From Actinomycetota bacterium (GTDB taxonomy: Bacteria > Actinomycetota > Actinomycetes > Actinomycetales > Microbacteriaceae), in the NCBI GenBank assembly GCA_018268435.1, contig JAFDWP010000207.1, positions 1 to 37,629 on the forward strand: a stretch of 37,629 nucleotides of DNA. Direction: 5' to 3'. The notes beneath the pieces were generated by a model, which made no database searches, was not told where the DNA came from, and worked only from the letters and a program-made list of their open reading frames with translations. The number at the start of each line of letters is the position of its first letter. Within the stretch, counting starts at the first letter, position 1. Below are positions 30,733 through 37,629 of the stretch, piece after piece. A program made the position numbers and the translations under genes.

Positions 30733-31454
30733 CGCCCGGGGCGCGCGGCGGTCGCCTCCGGGGCCAGACGGGCCTGGAGCCGCGCTCCGGCCGCCCGCGC
30801 CATCTCGCCGGCCTGCAGGGCTGTGGGGGAGTCGGTCTCGCCGAACACCAGGGTGACCGTGCCGACGAGCCCCATGTCGTCCAGGTGCAGCGGGGCGGCC
30901 GAGGCGACGGAGCCGGCCGCGATCGCCGCGTGACTCACCGCGAATCCGAGCCGTCGGGTCCGCGCGACGCTCGGGCGCTCATCCGGCGGCGCCGCGAGCG
31001 CGGCCAGCGCCGCGAGCCCGCAGGCGCCGGTGCCGAGCGCGATCTGCTCGCCTTCGCGCAGGTGCGCCTGCACGCGCGCGCGGGCCGAGGCCGCGGTGGC
31101 GAGGATGACGACCGTGTCGTCGTGCACCACCCCGAGCAGCGCCGAGCATTCGAACTCCTCGGCGATGGCTTCCAGTGCCGGCCGTGCCCTCGAGGCGAGC
31201 GTGTGCCCGACGCTGCGGTTGCCGAACACGAACAGGCCGAGGGAGAGCTCGTAGCGCTTGTCCGCGCGGACGCGCACCATGCCGCGCCGGGCGAACGTCG
31301 TCAGCAGGCGGTGCACGATCGTGCGGGCGAAATCCGCCTGCTCGACGAGCTCGGCCAGGGACAGCGGTCGTTCGGCCCGCGCGAGCAGGTCGAGCAGCAC
31401 GATGCCGCGGTCCAGCGTCTGCGAGTGCGAGCGGGCGGCGGCGGCGGTGCTCAC
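30693..31454 (-). CDS. IclR-family transcriptional regulator
   Basis: A 253-residue IclR protein. The N-terminal winged helix covers about residues 11-75 (SQTLDRGIVLLDLLARAERPLSLAELVEQ, FARTIVHRLLTTFARRGMV) and the effector-binding domain about 85-245. IclR members such as PcaR and PobR often activate aromatic catabolism genes in response to a pathway acid. The start is the GTG at 31454, which overlaps the stop of the aldehyde dehydrogenase (GTGA), so the two are coupled. The end overlaps the third RraA-like gene by 40 bp. It is a candidate reader of the CCGATTATCGGGAT sites. Confidence 0.87.
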   Translation of the reverse strand: MSTAAAARSHSQTLDRGIVLLDLLARAERPLSLAELVEQADFARTIVHRLLTTFARRGMVRVRADKRYELSLGLFVFGNRSVGHTLASRARPALEAIAEEFECSALLGVVHDDTVVILATAASARARVQAHLREGEQIALGTGACGLAALAALAAPPDERPSVARTRRLGFAVSHAAIAAGSVASAAPLHLDDMGLVGTVTLVFGETDSPTALQAGEMARAAGARLQARLAPEATAARPGRHARQGSSISRRS

Positions 31455-32902
31455 GCGAATCCCGCCCGGTCGACGGTGACCCACTGCCACGTGGTGAACT
31501 CGTCCAGATTCCAGTGGCCGCCGTAGCGCCCGCCGTTGCCGGACTGCCCGCGCCCGCCCATCGGCACATGCGGTGAATCGGCGACCGTCGTGCCGTTGAT
31601 GTGGACCATGCCGGTGGCGAGCCGGTCGGCGACGTCCATCGCCCGACGCATGTTGCGCGAGTGCACGGCGGCCGCGAGCCCGTAGCCGGTGTCGTTCGCC
31701 AGGCGGATGGCCTCGTCGTCGGTATCGAACGTCGTCACGGCCAGCACCGGTCCGAAGATCTCGCGCTCGAACGCTGCGTTGCCGGCGGTGACGCCGTCGA
31801 GCAGGGTCGGCGGGAAGAACGCCCCGTCGTGCGTGCCGCCGGTGCGGGCCGAGGCGCCGCCTGCGATGGCATCGTCGACGATCTGCTGCACGCGCTCGGC
31901 CTGCAGCTCGCTGATGAGGGGCCCGAGGTCCACGTCCGGCTCGGTCGGGTCGCCGACGCGCAGCCCGCGCAGGTGGTCCTCGAGGCGCCGGGTGTACTCG
32001 GCCGCGAGGGAGGAGTGCACCAGGTGGCGCCCCGTGGCCATGCAGATCTGGCCATTGTGCACCAGCGACCCGCGGGTGCCGGCGCGCACGGCGCGATCGA
32101 GGTCGGCGTCGTCGAGCACGATGAGGGCGTTGTTGCCGCCGAGCTCGAGCACGACGCGCTTGAGCAGGGCGCCGGCGACCTCGCCGACGCGCTTGCCCGC
32201 GGCGGTCGACCCCGTGAACGAGATGACCTGCGTGTGCGGCGATGCGACGACCGCCTCGCCGATCTCTGGCCCGCCCGGCAGCACGTGCAGCACACCTGCC
32301 GGCAGTCCCGCGGCCTCGAACGCGAGGGCGATGACGAGGCCCCCGGAGATCGCCGTCTTGGGGTCCGGCTTGACGATCACCGCGTTGCCGAGCGCGAGCG
32401 CGGGGGCGATGGCGCGCATCGCCAGGAGCAGCGGGGCGTTCCACGGCGCGATCACGCCCACGACGCCCACCGGGACGCGCCGCGCGAAGGACAGCACGTC
32501 GTCGCCGTCGTGGGGGAGCAGCTCGCCGTACGCGTGCTGCAGCAATCCCGTCGCCGCCCGCAGCTCCTCGGCGGACTTGCGCAGCTCTCCGTCGATCTTC
32601 CCGGCCGTCGCCCCCTCCTCCCGCTGCAGGATCAGCCGATCCTCGCGGGGCAGGGACTCGAGGGCGTCGGCGGCGCGCAGCAGCACCGCGGTGCGTTCGG
32701 TGGCGGACAGCGCCGCCCAGGCGGGCTGCGCGGCCACGGCGGCGGCACCGGCGCGGGCGACGTCGTCCGTATCTGCGAGCGCGACCGTGCCGAGCGCGGC
32801 CCCGGTGGCGATGTCGCGGGCGGTCAGGCCGGTGTCGCGGGGGGCGAGCCAGGCGCCGGAGTAGAGGGAGGGGTGGTGCAGGACTTCGTCAAGATGCGTC
32901 AT
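31451..32902 (-). CDS. aldehyde dehydrogenase, paralogue of the one at 13400
   Basis: A 483-residue aldehyde dehydrogenase of the same length as its paralogue at 13400 and alignable to it without gaps over at least 300 residues. Key residues are in the same register: Asn155 (APWN), Lys178 (VKPD), Glu253 (ELGGNN) and Cys287 (NGQICMATGR). It should oxidise a related aromatic aldehyde. It heads a reverse-strand operon with the IclR gene. The two copies lie in opposite orientation about 18 kb apart, each in a block associated with a P450. Confidence 0.88.
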   Translation of the reverse strand: MTHLDEVLHHPSLYSGAWLAPRDTGLTARDIATGAALGTVALADTDDVARAGAAAVAAQPAWAALSATERTAVLLRAADALESLPREDRLILQREEGATAGKIDGELRKSAEELRAATGLLQHAYGELLPHDGDDVLSFARRVPVGVVGVIAPWNAPLLLAMRAIAPALALGNAVIVKPDPKTAISGGLVIALAFEAAGLPAGVLHVLPGGPEIGEAVVASPHTQVISFTGSTAAGKRVGEVAGALLKRVVLELGGNNALIVLDDADLDRAVRAGTRGSLVHNGQICMATGRHLVHSSLAAEYTRRLEDHLRGLRVGDPTEPDVDLGPLISELQAERVQQIVDDAIAGGASARTGGTHDGAFFPPTLLDGVTAGNAAFEREIFGPVLAVTTFDTDDEAIRLANDTGYGLAAAVHSRNMRRAMDVADRLATGMVHINGTTVADSPHVPMGGRGQSGNGGRYGGHWNLDEFTTWQWVTVDRAGFA

Positions 32903-32934
32903 CAGGATCCCCGTTCGTCGTTGAACTTGAAAAG

Positions 32935-32964
32935 ATCATACTGTTATACATTCCGAGCGGCCAA
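32935..32964 (-). promoter_or_regulatory. promoter of the aldehyde dehydrogenase-IclR operon with candidate operator
   Basis: On the reverse strand TTGGCC (32964-32959) and TATGAT (32940-32935) are 18 bp apart. TGTATAACA (32950-32942) sits between them, next to the -10 box. It has the TGT-N3-ACA form seen in many GntR-type operators. The patch is AT-rich compared with its surroundings. Confidence 0.5.
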
Positions 32965-33021
32965 GGATGCCCCTGTCATCCGAGGACTCTTCCGGTGCTG
33001 GCGCGGGATCGACCATCTCCC

Positions 33022-33035
33022 ATCCCGATAATCGG
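33022..33035. promoter_or_regulatory. candidate operator CCGATTATCGGGAT, copy 2 (inverted)
   Basis: ATCCCGATAATCGG is the exact reverse complement of 17196-17209. It lies in the divergent region between the aldehyde dehydrogenase-IclR operon and the amidohydrolase, about 30 bp before a TAGCCT -10 box. Confidence 0.55.
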
Positions 33036-33066
33036 ACGCCGATGCTGCTTCGCGCATCCCTGCCCC

Positions 33067-33072
33067 TAGCCT
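33067..33072 (+). promoter_or_regulatory. -10 element TAGCCT for the third amidohydrolase
   Basis: TAGCCT would start transcription near 33079 and give a leader of about 53 nt ending in GAGGACGAGG before the ATG at 33132. The -35 region is weak, consistent with a need for an activator at the operator upstream. Confidence 0.4.
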
Positions 33073-33131
33073 CGGGGCAGAACGCGGGCGGCGGGGTCGC
33101 CGTCCGCCCGTATCGAGGACGAGGCCCAGCC

Positions 33132-34220
33132 ATGAACGCACGTTTTGACCTGCACACGCACTTCTACCCCCGGGAGTTCTTCGACATCATCGAAGAAGCG
33201 GACAGCGACTTCTCGTTCGGCGTGGGTGCCGACGGCGGCCGGTTCATCGCGTACCAGGGTGCACGGTTCTTCGGGCTCACCGAGCCGATGTCGTCGATCG
33301 ACCTGCGCCTGCACGCCATGGACCGTGCGGGCATCGACGTGGCGATCCTGTCGGTCGGCCCGCTGCCGCAGTTCATCAAGGACACGGCGCAGCAGATCCG
33401 TGCCTCGAAGTTCCTGAACGACAAGTACCAGGAGCTCATCGAGGCGCATCCCGACCGGCTGGGCGCCTACGCCACTGTGCCGATGGCGGACCCGCGCGCG
33501 GCCATCGCCGAGGTCGATCGGATGGTCGACGGCGCGGGCTTCAACGGCGTGATCCTGCCGTCCAACATCGCGGGGGAGTACTACGACGCCGAACGCTTCG
33601 AACCGTTCCTGCGCGAGGCCGACGATCGCGGCCTCACCCTCTTCATCCACCCGCTGCTCGCTCCGGCCAACAACACCCTCACCGAGTACGTGATGGGGCC
33701 GATCCTCGGGTTCATGTTCGACACCACGATCTCGGTGAGCCGCCTGGTGTACTCCGGGACGATCGAGCGCTACCCGAACATCAAGTGGCACATCGGTCAC
33801 GCCGGCGGGGCCGCGCCGTGGCTGGCCGAGCGCATCGACAATGGCTGGCGCGACTACGCCGAGACCCGGCGCAACACGGACGTGCTGCCCAGCGACTCGA
33901 TCAAGAAGCTCTACTTCGACACCGTGACCTTCAACCAGCACAACCTCCGCTTCCTGCGCGACATGGTGGGCTCCGATCACATGGTGCTCGGCACCGACTT
34001 CCCGCATCCGCTCGGAGGCATCGAGAAGGGCGTGCAGTCCATCCTCGACATGGAGGCCACGGCGCTGGACAAGCAGAACATCTTCTCGAACACGGCGCTG
34101 AGCCTGCTCAACAACGCCGAGCGGCTGGCGGCCATCGCACCGACGGCATCGGTGAGCGGCACGGCCATCACCGCGCCGCGGGAGCCGCTGCGCAACAGCG
34201 CGGTGCACGGCGAGGCGTGA
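33132..34220 (+). CDS. amidohydrolase-family (ACMSD/gamma-resorcylate decarboxylase-like) protein
   Basis: A 362-residue metal-dependent TIM-barrel protein. The first metal motif is HTH (His8, His10). Others are FIHPLLAP, HIGHAGGAAPW and GTDFPHPLGG, which provide His and the catalytic Asp. This set matches ACMSD-like nonoxidative decarboxylases (aminocarboxymuconate semialdehyde, gamma-resorcylate, 5-carboxyvanillate types). The C-terminal tail after residue 335 is low-complexity. It is transcribed alone under its own promoter with the operator shared with the large operon, so it probably serves the same pathway. It converges on the FAD hydroxylase gene. Confidence 0.82.
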   Translation: MNARFDLHTHFYPREFFDIIEEADSDFSFGVGADGGRFIAYQGARFFGLTEPMSSIDLRLHAMDRAGIDVAILSVGPLPQFIKDTAQQIRASKFLNDKYQELIEAHPDRLGAYATVPMADPRAAIAEVDRMVDGAGFNGVILPSNIAGEYYDAERFEPFLREADDRGLTLFIHPLLAPANNTLTEYVMGPILGFMFDTTISVSRLVYSGTIERYPNIKWHIGHAGGAAPWLAERIDNGWRDYAETRRNTDVLPSDSIKKLYFDTVTFNQHNLRFLRDMVGSDHMVLGTDFPHPLGGIEKGVQSILDMEATALDKQNIFSNTALSLLNNAERLAAIAPTASVSGTAITAPREPLRNSAVHGEA

Positions 34221-34275
34221 GCCGGTCGCGCCGGCACGCCCCGACGCGTCCTCGGGGGTGCCGACGCCACGCGAC

Positions 34276-35862
34276 TCAGCGTCGGCCGATCGCCGTCTCC
34301 AGCACATCGGCGGCGTGGATGGCGACGGACGCTCCGGCGCGCCAGGCGACGAACTGGTCGGGCCGCACCAGCACGAAGCCCGCCTCGTAGCGCGCCGCGC
34401 TGGCCTCGTCGAGCGCCACGACGGCGAGCGGGACGCCCAGCGGCTCCGCCTCCGCGACGAAGGCCGCGGGGTCCGCATCCGGGGCGTGCAGCAGCGTGAA
34501 CCCGCTGCCGAGAGCGGCGAAGACCTCGTCGCCCGCGTCCGTGCGCCCCGGCGCGAGGTGATGACCGGCGCGCGCCGCGTGCGAGTGCGCCCCGACGGCG
34601 CTCGTGGTCCCCGACGAGGCGATCACCGGTGAGCCGTCGTAGTGCGGCTCGAAGCGATCGACCTCGTCGACGGCGTCGGAGCTGCGCGCCTGCCAGGCCG
34701 CCGCGAACGCCGCGGCGTCGCGCTCCGGGGAGTGCGCGGCGAAGAACGCGCGGTCGTCGAAGATCGCCTTCTCGATGAACTCGTCCCGGGTGGCGGCGAA
34801 GACGGGGCGCCGCTCGGCGTCGTACGAGTCCAGCAGCGTCTCCCCTCCCCAGCCGCCGAGCGTCGCGGCGAGCTTCCACCCGAGGTTGCGGGCGTCCTCG
34901 AATCCGGAGTTGATGCCGTAGCCGCCGTAGGGCGGATGCGAATGCGCGGCGTCGCCGGCGACGAACACCCGTCCGGCGCGGTACGAGTCCGCGAGGGTGA
35001 AGCGCAGGTCCCAGAATCCGAGGTACTGGATGTCGAAATCGATGGCCCGCCCGGCGGCGCGCGCCAGGATCGGCGCGAGATCCAGGGTCTCGGCGGTCGA
35101 GGAGGGATCGACGGGGCAGTGGAAGAACCAGGTCTCGGACGCGTCCACGCGCCCGAAGAACTGCCAGTAGCCCTCGAGCTCCGGTTCCATCACGTTGACG
35201 AACGCGGCATCCGGGTACGCCGACATCACCGCGTCGAAGTCGGGTGAGCGGAAGACGGCGAGCACCATCAGGCGGTCGTGGTCGGCGCGCGTCTGGGTGA
35301 TGCCCGCGGCCTCGCGCACGATCGAGCCGCTGCCGTCCGCTCCGACGACGTAATCGGCGACGACGGTGATCTCCTCACCGGTCGTGCGGGAGCGCGCGAT
35401 CACGCGGGCCGCGTCGTCGTCCTGGGAGACCGCGACGCCCTCCCACTCCCACAGCGCCCGGATGCCGGCGAACGCCGCCGTGCGCTCGCGGAGGACCGCC
35501 TCGGTGCGGTACTGCGGCAGGCGCATGTTCTTCGCGGAGTAGTACTCCGCGACGCCGCCGCGCCGCATCCACGGGTACGCATGTCCGCTGCTGAGGGATC
35601 CGTACGCCGTCATGCCCGCCGAGACCTGGTCGTCGGTCATGGTGCGGGCGTTCGTGAGCTCGTCGGCGATGCCCCAGCGGCGGAAGTGCTCGACCGTGCG
35701 CTGCGTGAGGTTCTGCCCCTTCGGCACAGGCTGCGGGGACGCGTGCTTCTCGATCAGGACGACGTCGACGCCGTGCTGCGCGAGCGTGATCGCGAGCGCC
35801 GCGCCGACCGGTCCGCCGCCGACGACGGCGACCTCGCAGCGCAGTCGGTCAGGCGTCGACAC
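34276..35862 (-). CDS. FAD-dependent aromatic hydroxylase (PheA/TfdB/MhpA type)
   Basis: A 528-residue single-component flavoprotein monooxygenase. The dinucleotide-binding motif VVGGGPVG is near residue 13, the DG motif VVGADGSGSIVRE in the middle and the GD motif GDAAHSHPPYGGYGINSGFEDA near residue 300. A C-terminal thioredoxin-like domain of about 150 residues completes the PheA/TfdB layout. Such enzymes hydroxylate phenols or hydroxybenzoates with NAD(P)H and oxygen. Its start overlaps the ferredoxin gene by 14 bp, which is odd because this enzyme type needs no ferredoxin; the ferredoxin more likely serves the divergent P450. Confidence 0.87.
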   Translation of the reverse strand: MSTPDRLRCEVAVVGGGPVGAALAITLAQHGVDVVLIEKHASPQPVPKGQNLTQRTVEHFRRWGIADELTNARTMTDDQVSAGMTAYGSLSSGHAYPWMRRGGVAEYYSAKNMRLPQYRTEAVLRERTAAFAGIRALWEWEGVAVSQDDDAARVIARSRTTGEEITVVADYVVGADGSGSIVREAAGITQTRADHDRLMVLAVFRSPDFDAVMSAYPDAAFVNVMEPELEGYWQFFGRVDASETWFFHCPVDPSSTAETLDLAPILARAAGRAIDFDIQYLGFWDLRFTLADSYRAGRVFVAGDAAHSHPPYGGYGINSGFEDARNLGWKLAATLGGWGGETLLDSYDAERRPVFAATRDEFIEKAIFDDRAFFAAHSPERDAAAFAAAWQARSSDAVDEVDRFEPHYDGSPVIASSGTTSAVGAHSHAARAGHHLAPGRTDAGDEVFAALGSGFTLLHAPDADPAAFVAEAEPLGVPLAVVALDEASAARYEAGFVLVRPDQFVAWRAGASVAIHAADVLETAIGRR

Positions 35863-36058
35863 GGGCGAACTTCAGCGCCGCGACGGGGCACACGCGCACC
35901 GCGGCCTCGGCGCGGTGGATCTCGGCGTCGGTCTCGACGTCCTTCAGCGCGTGCAGGATGCCGTCGTCGTCGAGCTCGAGAAGCGTCGGAGCGGATTCGG
36001 CGCAGAAGCCGTACCCCTCACAGCGGGACTGGTCGATGTCGATGCTGCCGTGGGCCAT
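35849..36058 (-). CDS. [3Fe-4S]-type ferredoxin for P450
   Basis: A 69-residue ferredoxin. Cluster ligands are in CEGYGFC (C-X5-C) and the final CP pair VCPVAALKF, the three-cysteine pattern of 3Fe-4S ferredoxins that feed actinobacterial P450s. Two start codons lie in tandem. The second, at 36058, is chosen because the AAGGA site is then 6 nt away instead of 3; using the first would add one Met. It is divergent from the P450 at 36334, a usual arrangement. No ferredoxin reductase gene is present in the window. Confidence 0.88.
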   Translation of the reverse strand: MAHGSIDIDQSRCEGYGFCAESAPTLLELDDDGILHALKDVETDAEIHRAEAAVRVCPVAALKFARVDA

Positions 36059-36254
36059 CATCGGTCCTTTCGTTGCTCATCCGCCGCGGCATCGGTGCGC
36101 GCGGGGGGCGGACGATGCCGCGTGCCGGTGGGCTGACGTGCTCGTCGTCGCGTCATCGGCGGCATCAGGCTATGGCAGTCGCGTCGCGGTGGTGAGGGCG
36201 CGGCGCGAACTTCCGACGCCGCGTCCAGACGGCCCGTCGCACGCTCCGACACGG

Positions 36255-36289
36255 TGCCCGAGGGCAGTGCCGCACCGACCTCCTAGCCT
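36255..36289 (+). promoter_or_regulatory. promoter region of the second P450
   Basis: TAGCCT (36284-36289) is a likely -10 box with a leader of about 38 nt. TGCCC-GA-GGGCA (36255-36266) is an inverted repeat covering the expected -35 position and could be an operator. The rest of the 275-bp divergent region (36059-36333) shows nothing else I can support. Confidence 0.35.
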
Positions 36290-36333
36290 GGGATCCAGGC
36301 GCGATGTGGCGCCGGAATCAGGAGATCAACGCG

Positions 36334-37509
36334 ATGACGCAGGCATTGGCGGCAGACATCGATCTGTTCACGGATGACGCACTCGCCCACCCGCACGAGC
36401 ACTACCGCCGCATCCGCGACGCCGGGACCGCCGTGCACCTCGACCGCTACGGGGTGTGGGCGCTGGGCCGCTACGACGACGTCCGGGCGGCGCTGAACGA
36501 CTGGCAGACCTTCACCTCGAGCGAGGGCGTCGCGCTGAACCCGGCGTCGCGTGCGACGACCAAGGGGCTCATCATCGCGACCGACCCGCCGTACCACGAC
36601 GTGCTCCGCGGGGTCCTGACCGAGAAGCTGTCGCCGCGCGCGCTGCGCGTGCTGCACGGCGGCCTGCACGAGCAGGCCCAGGTGCTGGTCGACGAGGTCA
36701 TCGCCCGCGGCGAGTTCGACGCCGTGCACGATCTCGCCCGCGCCTTCCCGGTGCAGGTCGTGATGGACCTCATCGGGCTTCCGCGCTCCCTGGGCGACCG
36801 CGCCCTCGGCTGGGCGGAGGCCGCCTTCAACGCCGGCGGTCCCGACATCGCGCGCACTCGTGACGCGATGCCGCTGCTGGAGGACCAGTTCGCCTTCCTC
36901 GCCGAGATGCACAAGGACGACCTCGTCGAGGGATCCTTCGGCTGGGTGATCTTCGATGCCGCTGACCGGGGCATCATCGAACGCGAGTCTGTCGTGCCCC
37001 TCATGAGCGCCTACGTCACGGCGGGCCTGGACACCACGATCAACGCCATCAGCGCCGGGATCGGCTACTTCGCCGACCACCCCGACCAGTGGGCCGCGCT
37101 CCGCGCCGACCGCAGCCTGATCCCCTCGGCCTTCAACGAGATCGTCCGACTCGAGTCGCCGCTGCAGTGGTTCAGTCGCGTCACGACGCGGGACGTGGTC
37201 TACGACGACGTCACGATCCCGGCCGGTGAGCGCGTCCTGATGCTGTACGGCTCGGCGAACCGCGACGAGCGCAAGTGGGGCGAGGACGCCGACGTCTTCG
37301 ACGTGCGCCGCGACAACATGGATCACATCGGATTCGGCAGCGGCGTGCACGGCTGCGCGGGGCAGGGCCTCGCGCGCCTCGAGGGCCTCGCCGTCTTCAC
37401 CGCGCTCGCCGAGCGGGTGTCGTCGTTCGAGGTCGGTGCGCGCGAGCGGCGCCTGAACAACCGCATCCGCGGCTGGGCGAGCCTGTCCACCACGGTCACG
37501 CTCGGCTGA
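36334..37509 (+). CDS. cytochrome P450, paralogue of the one at 14887
   Basis: A 391-residue soluble P450. The I-helix has AGLDTT (230-235), the K-helix ExxR is at about 269-272, and the heme loop FGSGVHGCAG gives the ligand Cys341. It shares long identical stretches with the P450 at 14887, such as PLMSAYVTAG, SANRDERKWG and GVHGCAGQGLARLE. The heme loop here has the standard FGSG form, whereas the paralogue has FSYG. It is probably a CYP199-like benzoate-type O-demethylase or hydroxylase, paired with the divergent ferredoxin. The ATG at 36334 follows AGGAGATC. Confidence 0.88.
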   Translation: MTQALAADIDLFTDDALAHPHEHYRRIRDAGTAVHLDRYGVWALGRYDDVRAALNDWQTFTSSEGVALNPASRATTKGLIIATDPPYHDVLRGVLTEKLSPRALRVLHGGLHEQAQVLVDEVIARGEFDAVHDLARAFPVQVVMDLIGLPRSLGDRALGWAEAAFNAGGPDIARTRDAMPLLEDQFAFLAEMHKDDLVEGSFGWVIFDAADRGIIERESVVPLMSAYVTAGLDTTINAISAGIGYFADHPDQWAALRADRSLIPSAFNEIVRLESPLQWFSRVTTRDVVYDDVTIPAGERVLMLYGSANRDERKWGEDADVFDVRRDNMDHIGFGSGVHGCAGQGLARLEGLAVFTALAERVSSFEVGARERRLNNRIRGWASLSTTVTLG

Positions 37510-37517
37510 TATGTAGC
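37502..37517 (+). repeat. 16-bp direct repeat, copy 2
   Basis: TCGGCTGATATGTAGC, identical to 182-197, covers the P450 stop codon and the first bases after it. Confidence 0.5.
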
Positions 37518-37540
37518 GTTCGCTGTCAAGTGGGCAGGGT

Positions 37541-37575
37541 GAAGTGCCGCCGGGCTGGCTGTCCGGCGGCACTTC
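37541..37575 (+). terminator. hairpin terminator after the second P450
   Basis: GAAGTGCCGCCGG (37541-37553) pairs perfectly with CCGGCGGCACTTC (37563-37575) around a 9-nt loop. It lies 31 bp after the stop codon and closes the island as seen in this window. The last 54 bases hold no recognisable gene. Confidence 0.7.
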
Positions 37576-37629
37576 GTCATCCGCTGGGGTCCGTGCGCGG
37601 GGTGCGGCGTGTCTGGTGACGCGTGGTCA

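Noticed and set aside
37510-37629. Possible insertion-sequence end after the last P450
   Set aside because: The hairpin is explained as a terminator, and no terminal inverted repeat pair, target duplication or transposase frame is visible in the remaining bases.

Overview
The window is a high-GC actinobacterial chromosome segment. The S15 protein, the gene styles and the many leaderless promoters fit Microbacteriaceae, most likely Microbacterium or a close relative; this taxonomic call is inference. No tRNA, rRNA, CRISPR array, transposase or phage gene was seen. Every stretch between genes is shorter than 300 bases.

Region 1 (1-13225) is conserved, housekeeping-type DNA. It holds the tail of a phosphofructokinase, an oligopeptidase B, a PiT phosphate permease with a small membrane partner, a CpdA-type phosphoesterase, aspartate ammonia-lyase, an FAH-family hydrolase, a PrsW-type membrane protease, an FKBP, a YceI protein, an MFS/AlkA-like glycosylase pair and rpsO. 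Most transcription units end in strong hairpins. Seven of the genes share one architecture: a -10 hexamer exactly 6 nt before the start codon, which predicts leaderless mRNAs. A Pho-box-like triple repeat precedes the phosphate permease.

Region 2 (13330-37509) is an accessory catabolic island for an aromatic compound, starting just after the rpsO terminator. A first operon (aldehyde dehydrogenase, P450, zinc alcohol dehydrogenase) ends at a perfect 18-bp hairpin. A second, tightly packed operon (17290-27868, perhaps reading on into the regulator at 27990) encodes a flavin reductase fused to an FCD sensor domain, an HpaB-type flavin-dependent hydroxylase, a Rieske protein, a small unknown protein, two amidohydrolase-family enzymes (one like LigJ hydratase), a LigB-type extradiol dioxygenase, a three-gene ABC importer and a GntR/FCD regulator. 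Three overlapping RraA/HMG-aldolase-like genes follow. Then come a reverse-strand aldehyde dehydrogenase-IclR pair, a third amidohydrolase, a reverse-strand ferredoxin-FAD hydroxylase pair and a second P450.

The genes suggest this flow. The ABC system imports the aromatic compound. P450s and dehydrogenases trim side groups or oxidise alcohol and aldehyde to acid. Flavin hydroxylases make a dihydroxylated ring. LigB-type meta-cleavage opens it. LigJ-like hydration and an RraA-type aldolase yield central metabolites. The substrate cannot be fixed from sequence.

The most notable points are the reductase-FCD fusion, whose sensor domain is closely related to that of the regulator encoded in the same gene group; two different cis-motifs, each shared between two island promoters; and a triplet of RraA paralogues that carry Gly, Asp or Glu at the same active-site position.
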